Below are positions 32,790 through 39,046 of a DNA stretch of 39,046 nt, piece by piece (positions within the stretch are counted from its first letter, which is position 1; the number at the start of each line of letters is the position of its first letter). The DNA comes from an uncultured Akkermansia sp. Its GTDB lineage: Bacteria; Verrucomicrobiota; Verrucomicrobiia; Verrucomicrobiales; Akkermansiaceae. The position numbers were made by a program, and so were the translations under genes. The stretch lies in NCBI GenBank assembly GCA_947631275.1, contig CANRKR010000016.1:1-39046 (forward strand). Direction: 5' to 3'. The notes beneath the pieces are model-generated. The model searched no databases, was not told where the DNA came from, and saw nothing but the letters and a program-made list of their open reading frames with translations.

Positions 32790-33485
32790 ATGGCAGAACG
32801 ACTCATACTTGTGGCAGAAGATGACGAAGCTATTCGGCATGCTTTGGTGGATGTGCTGAGAGCAGGGGGATACGACGTGCTGCAGGCGGCGGATGGGGAG
32901 GAGGCGCTCGGTCATTTGCTGGCACGGGAGGTGGATCTGGCTTTGCTGGATCTCCATATGCCGAAGATCAATGGTTTTAAACTCCTCCGCATCATTGCCA
33001 GGGAGTACCCCGGTCTGCCGAGGATCATTCTTTCTGCCTACGGTGAGGAACGGGAGCGCGTGAAAGGACTGGAACTCGGAGCGGATGATTATGTGGTGAA
33101 GCCGTTCAGCAGAGCTGAGCTTCTCGCACGTATCGCGGCAGTTCTGCGGCGTTCTCCGGTGCGTCGTATCAGCGGGGCGGAATCCCTCCTCTTCCCCGGC
33201 GGACGCTTGAATCCGGAGACGCGTTGCGCCGAGTTGGAGGACGGGAGCGTCACTGTGCCCCTTCGGGACAAGGAATACGAGCTTTTCCACTACCTGCTCT
33301 CACATCCCGGACGGGTGATTTCGCAGGAAGAACTACTCCTGCGTGTCTGGGGTACGCGATCCTCAGCGAGTGAAACCCGCACTGTGGCCGTCACGCTGAC
33401 GCGTTTGCGTGAAAAGGTGGGCGATCAGGTGGCGGGGCGCATCAAGAATGTACGTGGTCATGGCTACATGTGGGATGCATCATGA
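32790..33485 (+). CDS. OmpR-type response regulator
   Basis: A 231-residue protein. The receiver domain has acidic pocket AEDDEA, phospho-acceptor Asp in ALLDLHMPKINGF (about 54), Ser in IILSAYG and Lys in VVKPFSRAEL. The C-terminal winged helix shows LRDKEYELFHYLLSHPGRVI, then SQEELLLRVWG and VAVTLTRLREKVG, with RIKNVRGHGYMWD at the end. It activates or represses genes when phosphorylated by the kinase encoded next, whose start overlaps its stop by 4 nt. The start ATG 32790 follows a GGTGAAAGG ribosome-binding-like sequence. Confidence 0.93.
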   Translation: MAERLILVAEDDEAIRHALVDVLRAGGYDVLQAADGEEALGHLLAREVDLALLDLHMPKINGFKLLRIIAREYPGLPRIILSAYGEERERVKGLELGADDYVVKPFSRAELLARIAAVLRRSPVRRISGAESLLFPGGRLNPETRCAELEDGSVTVPLRDKEYELFHYLLSHPGRVISQEELLLRVWGTRSSASETRTVAVTLTRLREKVGDQVAGRIKNVRGHGYMWDAS

Positions 33486-35047
33486 AGAAAAAAACTCTCA
33501 TTTTCTTTCTCTTTTTCGTGCTACCGGCTCTTGGGGCGGCACTGTGGCAGGCATTGCAGGCGGGACAGTTGGAGGATGAGCTGCAGCGTATAGATCGTAA
33601 AACACAGGCGGCAAGACTGCTGGAGCTGTCACTGCCCCGCGTGCAGGCGGAGATGGGTAAGTTGTTGGCAGATGAGCGCAAAAAATTGGGGGACGCCCCG
33701 CCCATTGGGCTGGTAAATATCCCCATGCCGGCCGAGGGAAAGGCAGATTTCAACTGCGGGTTTTTCCTGCTCACCCCGGCGAATCTGCAGACATTCGCGG
33801 GCGATGAGGATTTTGCTCGCAGGCTGGCGGATGCTCCCATTCTCACCAACACGATTCGACGCAAGGCGTATAACCCCTCTGCCCCCATTGTTGATCCCGG
33901 CGAAAAGAGCCATTATGATCCGCACACCCAATTGCCGCTTTTCAGCGTGTACGAAATCACAGAAACGGATTTGGATGCACCCATGCATCGTACCGGCGCC
34001 CCTGGGCCTTTTTTTGCCTGGCACTACAAAGACAATCTCATCTACATGCGCTCCATCCCCACTACACACGGTGCGGCAGCAGATGGGTTCGTGATTGACA
34101 GTTCCAAGCTTGCCCAGCATTTGTTGCCCTTGGTGGAGCCGGGATTGCCGAATGCTGAGATCACCTTCGCCAACAAAGGAGAGGCGCCGAATCTTTCCCC
34201 CTTGCCGCTTGTACTCAGACCGGGAGATAATGTCCAACTGCCGGATACCGCCGAACGGCGGCGCGCTCTGCGTGGACCTGTCATTTCAGCCTGGCTTATT
34301 TCCATCCTCACGATTGCTGGCATGTTTACTCTGCTGACGTTCTACTCTCGCGTGGAGCAGCGGCGGGCGGATTTTGTCTCCTCGGTTACCCATGAACTTC
34401 GCACGCCGCTTACCAGCTTTCAACTTTACACTGAGATGCTGCAGGATCCCAACTTGTCGGAAGAGAAGAGGGAGGAATACCATGATATCCTCCACCGAGA
34501 GAGCTTACGGCTGGGACACCTCGTAGAGAATGTGCTTGCCTTTGCTCGTCTCACCCGTGGCAAGGTGCGCGGTCGCTGTGATGTTGGCGCTTGTGCACAG
34601 TTGATTTCTCCACTGTTGGAGAAGAGCGCGAAGCACTTGCGCAAGGCCGGTTTCGTCGTACACGTTAACCTGGATAAACGGACGGAGCTATTGCGTCTGC
34701 GAACGGATCTCGTCTCGGTCGAGCAGATTTTGCTCAACCTTGCGGACAACGCAATCAAGTACGCCGAAGCTGAGCATCCTACTGTTACCATCAACGTATT
34801 GCAGAGGCACCGTTCTCTCGTGTTGCGCTTCAGCGATAATGGTCCCGGTATCGCCCCGGATTTGCGACGCCGCTTATTCCGTCCCTTCTCCCGTGCGGAG
34901 CAGTCTCAGGACGCACGCAAACCCGGTGTAGGGTTGGGGCTTGCTCTTTCGCGGGATCTTGCGCGTTCCATCGGAGGTGATCTTACCGCTGAATTCGGAG
35001 CGAAAAAGGGAAGCTCCTTCCTGCTCACTCTTCCACTGGGAGAATAG
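33482..35047 (+). CDS. Sensor histidine kinase
   Basis: A 521-residue membrane kinase. TM1 is at residues 5-24 (TLIFFLFFVLPALGAALW). A sensor region of about 240 residues lies outside, followed by TM2 at about 264-283 (AWLISILTIAGMFTLLTFYS). The H-box FVSSVTHELRTPL has its His near 303, the N-box is NLADNAIKYAE, G1 is FSDNGPGIAPDL and G2 is GVGLGLALSRDLA. There is almost no HAMP domain, so the signal passes directly into the dimerisation helices. The external domain is not recognised. It pairs with the regulator just upstream (ATGA overlap). Confidence 0.92.
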   Translation: MKKKTLIFFLFFVLPALGAALWQALQAGQLEDELQRIDRKTQAARLLELSLPRVQAEMGKLLADERKKLGDAPPIGLVNIPMPAEGKADFNCGFFLLTPANLQTFAGDEDFARRLADAPILTNTIRRKAYNPSAPIVDPGEKSHYDPHTQLPLFSVYEITETDLDAPMHRTGAPGPFFAWHYKDNLIYMRSIPTTHGAAADGFVIDSSKLAQHLLPLVEPGLPNAEITFANKGEAPNLSPLPLVLRPGDNVQLPDTAERRRALRGPVISAWLISILTIAGMFTLLTFYSRVEQRRADFVSSVTHELRTPLTSFQLYTEMLQDPNLSEEKREEYHDILHRESLRLGHLVENVLAFARLTRGKVRGRCDVGACAQLISPLLEKSAKHLRKAGFVVHVNLDKRTELLRLRTDLVSVEQILLNLADNAIKYAEAEHPTVTINVLQRHRSLVLRFSDNGPGIAPDLRRRLFRPFSRAEQSQDARKPGVGLGLALSRDLARSIGGDLTAEFGAKKGSSFLLTLPLGE

Positions 35048-35179
35048 GCGGCTTTGTATGGCGTCTAATGAGGGAGGGGCGATGGCAGATTTTAGAAGTT
35101 CATAGTGGTGCATGGACGCCTCAGAAGGACTTCTTCCGGCTGCGGGGAAAGTCTCTTTTCCTGCTGGCGGAATTTTGTC

Positions 35180-35208
35180 TTGCAAGGCGAGCGTCGAACA
35201 GGTAATCT
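35180..35208 (+). promoter_or_regulatory. Promoter of recA
   Basis: TTGCAA (35180-35185), 17 nt, TAATCT (35203-35208), then 9 nt to ATG 35218. No LexA box of E. coli or Bacillus type is visible. Confidence 0.55.
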
Positions 35209-35217
35209 CTCTCGTAT

Positions 35218-36258
35218 ATGAGTAAGGAAATAACACAGGATGATGATAAAATGCGTGCGGCGCGCCAGAGGGCGTTGGATGCCGCTATGCTGCAAATTCA
35301 AAAGGATTTCGGGGAAAATGCTATCGTGCGGCTGGGAGATAAGAAGACCATGGAGGTAGAGGTGATACCGACGGGAAATCTGCTGATTGATCGTGCTCTG
35401 GGCGTGGGAGGTTTCCCGCGCGGGCGTATCGTGGAGGTGTTCGGTCCTGAATCTTCCGGTAAGACTACGCTGACACTCACCGCCGTTGCTCAGGCGCAGA
35501 AGGCGGGTGGTCTGGCGGCATTCATCGATGTGGAACATGCACTGGATCCAGCTTATGCCGCTAAACTTGGAGTGAATCTGGATGACTTGCTTGTCTCCCA
35601 ACCGGGCAGTGGCGAAGAGGCTCTGCAGATCTGCGAAGCTCTCGTGCGTTCCAACACTATTGATGTGATTGTCGTGGATTCTGTTGCAGCTCTCGTCACT
35701 CGGCAGGAGCTGGAGGGAGACATTGGCGACAGCACGGTGGGAGCCCAGGCGCGATTGATGAGCGCAGCTTTGCGCAAGCTCACCTCGCTTATCGCCAAGG
35801 CGCGTACGATTTGTATTTTTACGAATCAGATCCGCGAGAAAATTGGCGTCATGTTCGGTAATCCTGAGACGACACCCGGTGGGCGGGCGTTGAAATTCTA
35901 CGCATCCGTGCGCTGTGATATTCGCCGTATTGGTCAGATCAAGGGTGCAGACGGCGCCGTAGCGGGAAACCGAACCAGACTCAAGGTGGTGAAAAACAAG
36001 GTGGCGCCTCCCTTTACCGAGTGCGAATTTGACATCATGTATAACGAGGGGATTTCCTCTGTCGGCAGTCTTATCGACCTCGCGATGGAGTACGACATCA
36101 TTCAGAAACGCGGCTCGTGGTTCAGTTATGATGGTAATCAGCTTGCTCAAGGACGTGATGGCGCGAAAGAGGCTTTGCGCGCCAATGCTGATCTCTACGC
36201 TGAGGTTGAGAGTAAGGTGCGTGCCCGGATGGATGAGAAGGCCGCTGCATCCAAGTAG
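35218..36258 (+). CDS. recA: Recombinase RecA
   Basis: A 346-residue recombinase. Walker A is [10 protein letters not shown] (about residue 75), followed by [10 protein letters not shown], the Walker B region [11 protein letters not shown], loop 2 [20 protein letters not shown], then [12 protein letters not shown] and a short acidic-basic tail. All core residues are intact and the length is normal. RecA carries out strand exchange and SOS co-protease activity. It is monocistronic: a strong hairpin follows within 25 nt. Confidence 0.98.
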   Translation: MSKEITQDDDKMRAARQRALDAAMLQIQKDFGENAIVRLGDKKTMEVEVIPTGNLLIDRALGVGGFPRGRIVEVFGPESSGKTTLTLTAVAQAQKAGGLAAFIDVEHALDPAYAAKLGVNLDDLLVSQPGSGEEALQICEALVRSNTIDVIVVDSVAALVTRQELEGDIGDSTVGAQARLMSAALRKLTSLIAKARTICIFTNQIREKIGVMFGNPETTPGGRALKFYASVRCDIRRIGQIKGADGAVAGNRTRLKVVKNKVAPPFTECEFDIMYNEGISSVGSLIDLAMEYDIIQKRGSWFSYDGNQLAQGRDGAKEALRANADLYAEVESKVRARMDEKAAASK

Positions 36259-36280
36259 TTCCCGCTTTTCCGTTGTTCCG

Positions 36281-36314
36281 AACAAGCCTCATGGTTGAAA
36301 CCACGAGGCTTGTT
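36281..36314. terminator. Terminator between recA and the ankyrin gene
   Basis: Arms AACAAGCCTCATGGTT (36281-36296) and AACCACGAGGCTTGTT (36299-36314) match over 15 of 16 pairs. The stem ends in TT/AA on both sides, so it can serve both convergent genes. Confidence 0.8.
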
Positions 36315-36343
36315 TGCGTTTCTGCGTGGTCGCGGGGAAGAAA

Positions 36344-38947
36344 TCAGGGCAGGGAGCAGTTGTGCTTCTTGAAGATTTGCTCGTAGATGGGGGCCTTTTT
36401 GAAATATTCGATTGCCTTGGCATCCTCCGCATTCTCCGGGTCGAGTCTTGCTCCCACGTCAAGCAGGGCCTCCAGGACAGGAGCCGTGTCTTTTTGAAAA
36501 CTTTCAGAAGGATGATTGGTTCTAACGAATTCATCGAGAGACGTCTTGCCCGACTTGTTGCGGGCGTTCACATCTACACCGGCTTTTACCAGCGTGCGGA
36601 TAATGTCGGCGTCGATCCTGATGAAACTATAAGTAATTTGAGTCTCCACGGCGGCGTGAATTGTTGTGTTGCCTGCTTTATCAACTATTTTAGGGTCGGC
36701 GCCGGATTGAAGCAAAAAGTCAAGCATGGGTTTTGACCTGACGCGGAAAATAGGAGTCTCTCCATCCTGATCTTTGCTATTGACATCCAGCCCGGCTTTC
36801 AGGAGCTCACGGGCAACGTCAATGGCAGACGGATCCTCAGATCTGGGCAGGGCCTGAACTCTGGTCACGGGCTGAAGCAGGGTGTGGTTCCTCATATCCT
36901 TCGCCTTGACATCCGCACCGGCGGCAACTGCTGACTTGTACAAATCCAGGGTGAGTTTTTTCCCGGAGGTAGACGCGATGCTGAATAGGGGCGTGTGACC
37001 CCATTTATTCCGAGCATTGATGTCGAACCCGGCCTTCACGAGGCATTGCAGGATTTGGGCGTCCTGCACCTCAAAGAGGATAGTTTCTGAGTTTTCATCA
37101 GTGGCTTTGGGGTCGGCTCCCAGGGCAATCAACTTTTCTAAAATGGGGCGGAAGGCATCTTCTTTTACATCATCCGGGATTTTCAATTTAGTAAGCGCGT
37201 TGGTTGGCAATTTGGCGCTGCTTTCGTTGAGAGCGTCGAGTATGGGGAAGTAGGCAGCGAGCTGGTCGCGCAGGGGCATGTCATCGCACGTTCTTGGAAA
37301 ACGAGAGAGGTGGAGAGCGTATTTCCAGATGTCTGCATCCACCTTAGCCCCGGCTTTGATCAGGGCGCGGATGACATCCGGCAAGAAGCGCATGCGTTGG
37401 ATACGGACACGGAAATTTGGGGTGATGGTGCGATTGGAGGTCATAAAGGGACCACCAGCGTCTGAATAGTCTTTTAAAGAAGAGAAAATTTGCCGGATGG
37501 TGGGAGTTTTGCAAGCATCGGGTTTTGCGCCGGCAGCTAAGAGCTCTTTCATCACGTCGAGTCGTCCATCGTACGCAGCGGCATCCAGTGGCGTATCCTC
37601 CACCACGTTGTCGAAATCTTTTACGTTAGCATTTGGGTCTGCGCCTGCCTCGATGAGCAGCCTGGCCGTGGCGGCATCCTGCGCCCAGAAGAGCAGGGAG
37701 GGCATGATCTTTCCATCTCCGTTGAGTTTGGCGTCTGCGCCCAGAGCTTTGATGAGCGACTTCACTACGGGGACCGGCTGGTGGTTCCATACAGCGTAAG
37801 CGAGTGTGTTGCTGAAGTTATATGTGCCTTGTTTGGGGTTTGCTCCGGCTTCGATGAGCACCTTGACCATCTCTGCAGATTGTGCCAGCGATAGGAGATT
37901 TACCGGGTAAAGTGTCCCGGATAGGTAATCGGAAAACGCTCGAAACAACCTTGAATTGTCGATCCATTCATCACCGCTCTGATTGACCAATTCTGCATGC
38001 TCCTTGAGCGCTTTTTTGACCTCGTTCACGGCATCGGCAGCCACTAGGGCACATATGGCAGCCTTTTGCTCCGGTTCCTTGCTCGTGTCCAGCGTGAGCC
38101 CAAGTGCGAGCATAAGCCGAATGCTTTCGGACGGGGTGTTGATGTTTATGACAGGTGAGCCGTCATCATTGCGCGCATTCACGTCGCAGCCCTGACGCAC
38201 GAGGAACGCTACACTTTCCGGCGGGATGTGGGCAGCGGCGAGTACCTGCCTGCCACCGTCTTTTCCTTTGTTTTTCCCCTTGATGTCCGCTCCTCCTTTC
38301 CAATCGCGACTCACATAGCTCAGGTAAATGACGTCGAGACTTTGAAGGGTTGCGCGCAGTTTTTCCGTCCCCACTTTTTTTGCCCACTCGGCCTCGCTTT
38401 CGTCCAACGGCTCCTTTTCTTCCGCGCAGAGGCGCAGCAGCTCACGCAGGCGTATATCGCTGGTGAGCTCATACGCCGTCTTTCCATCCTTGTTTCTTGC
38501 TTTCACATCCGCCCCTTTCGCAATCAACCAGCACACGGCCAAACGATGGTTGCGGGATGCCGCCACCATGAGAGGGGTCATGCCCTGCTTGTTCGGGGCG
38601 TTTAGTTTGGCTGCCGAGGTGATGCCGCTCAATTTCTTGAGCAAAAGAGCTTCCGCCTTCTCAGTTGGGGTGCTCTTGTTGTCCGTCTCTTTATCTTTCC
38701 CCTTTTTCTTAGTGTCCTTGTCCTTGCCTTGGGCATGGAATAACACTTTCACCCCCTGGGGCACTTTCCACTTCTTTTCGGCTCCATCTGCTTGGCCTGC
38801 CAGGAATAAGCATGCGATTATTGCGAACGTAATACGCTTACAATAAGTTAATAATAAATGTGGGGGGGGTAGCGGAGAGAGGGGACATGGTAAAATGTGT
38901 AAAACCAAAGAGAGTGTACCAGTTTCTGCGATGGAGGTCAAGCTCAT
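36344..38947 (-). CDS. Large secreted ankyrin-repeat protein
   Basis: A protein of about 840-870 residues. After a hydrophobic signal (ITFAIIACLFLAGQADG) comes a Lys-rich spacer, then ankyrin repeats along the whole length, for example NKQGMTPLMVAASRNHRLAV and NKWGHTPLFSIAS, with GADVKAR and AGADPNAN units. Such proteins bind other proteins. The 5' end is odd. In the present sequence the only in-frame ATGs (38947 and upstream) lie before or inside a promoter TTGACC (38936-38941), 17 nt, TACACT (38913-38918). The ATG after that promoter (38888) is put out of frame by a run of eight Cs. The start is therefore uncertain. Confidence 0.8.
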   Translation of the reverse strand: MSLTSIAETGTLSLVLHILPCPLSPLPPPHLLLTYCKRITFAIIACLFLAGQADGAEKKWKVPQGVKVLFHAQGKDKDTKKKGKDKETDNKSTPTEKAEALLLKKLSGITSAAKLNAPNKQGMTPLMVAASRNHRLAVCWLIAKGADVKARNKDGKTAYELTSDIRLRELLRLCAEEKEPLDESEAEWAKKVGTEKLRATLQSLDVIYLSYVSRDWKGGADIKGKNKGKDGGRQVLAAAHIPPESVAFLVRQGCDVNARNDDGSPVININTPSESIRLMLALGLTLDTSKEPEQKAAICALVAADAVNEVKKALKEHAELVNQSGDEWIDNSRLFRAFSDYLSGTLYPVNLLSLAQSAEMVKVLIEAGANPKQGTYNFSNTLAYAVWNHQPVPVVKSLIKALGADAKLNGDGKIMPSLLFWAQDAATARLLIEAGADPNANVKDFDNVVEDTPLDAAAYDGRLDVMKELLAAGAKPDACKTPTIRQIFSSLKDYSDAGGPFMTSNRTITPNFRVRIQRMRFLPDVIRALIKAGAKVDADIWKYALHLSRFPRTCDDMPLRDQLAAYFPILDALNESSAKLPTNALTKLKIPDDVKEDAFRPILEKLIALGADPKATDENSETILFEVQDAQILQCLVKAGFDINARNKWGHTPLFSIASTSGKKLTLDLYKSAVAAGADVKAKDMRNHTLLQPVTRVQALPRSEDPSAIDVARELLKAGLDVNSKDQDGETPIFRVRSKPMLDFLLQSGADPKIVDKAGNTTIHAAVETQITYSFIRIDADIIRTLVKAGVDVNARNKSGKTSLDEFVRTNHPSESFQKDTAPVLEALLDVGARLDPENAEDAKAIEYFKKAPIYEQIFKKHNCSLP
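38862..38869. repeat. G8 homopolymer at the start of the ankyrin gene
   Basis: Eight Gs on the plus strand (eight Cs in the coding sense) lie between ATG 38888 and the signal peptide. Seven or ten Cs would join that ATG to the ankyrin frame; eight ends it after 16 codons. Confidence 0.9.
38913..38941 (-). promoter_or_regulatory. Promoter of the ankyrin gene
   Basis: On the minus strand, TTGACC (38936-38941), 17 nt, TACACT (38913-38918), 24 nt before ATG 38888. Confidence 0.5.
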
Positions 38948-39046
38948 GGAAGCACTATTCCAGAGCAATGCACATGCGTCCCAAGAAAAAATATAAAGAG
39001 GGGAGAGAGGGGACAAAAAAAAGGAAGGTTGAATTGTTTCCTCAGA

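Noticed and set aside
35048..35217. LexA operator before recA
   Set aside because: No CTG-N10-CAG or GAAC-N4-GTTC type palindrome was found around the promoter.
35092..36285. Long minus-strand open frame opposite recA
   Set aside because: It mirrors the RecA coding sequence and has no recognisable domain.

Overview
The window looks like a chromosomal segment of a Verrucomicrobiota bacterium, probably close to Akkermansia. That placement is an inference from base composition (moderately GC-rich), gene families and a mucus-type gene (L-fucose mutarotase); no rRNA is present to prove it. Most of the window is ordinary housekeeping sequence: an ABC-F translation factor, tryptophan synthase beta, ribosomal proteins L21 and L27, TsaE, the Nnr NAD(P)HX repair enzyme, a ROK sugar kinase, an RNA m5C methyltransferase, trigger factor, PgeF, 5-formyl-THF cyclo-ligase, an OmpR/EnvZ-type two-component pair and RecA.

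Layout: 1-8,400 carries ABC-F, STAS, DUF2851, fucU, a QueD-like protein, trpB, a lipoprotein, rplU-rpmA and tsaE. 8,441-15,478 is a compact integrated element lodged in the 3' end of a tRNA-Met(CAT) gene. 15,600-25,100 holds envelope and metabolic genes and ends in a two-gene ATPase/nuclease module (23,219-25,094). 25,091-28,943 is a three-gene MBOAT/SGNH glycan O-acylation operon on the minus strand. 29,330-36,258 carries trigger factor, MarR, PgeF, cyclo-ligase, the two-component system and recA. The window ends in a large secreted ankyrin-repeat gene.

The most interesting region is the ~7.0 kb element. It has a tyrosine integrase beside the tRNA, a small HTH/excisionase-like regulator, and a tightly overlapping operon of an ERCC4-type nuclease, a replication-organiser-like protein, a DnaC-like loader and a terminase small subunit. 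It has no capsid, portal, tail, large terminase or lysis genes. That is the architecture of a phage satellite (PICI-like), with a small membrane-protein accessory gene as cargo. A second candidate system is the AAA/ABC-type ATPase plus PD-(D/E)XK nuclease pair.

A window-wide pattern also stands out. Many genes have a good sigma70-type promoter whose -10 box lies only 6-9 nt before the start codon, so their mRNAs should be leaderless or nearly so. Three such promoters inside the element all have exactly 6 nt. This pattern helped choose several starts, including GTG starts. The ankyrin gene carries a G8 tract that puts its best ATG out of frame, a possible phase-variable switch.
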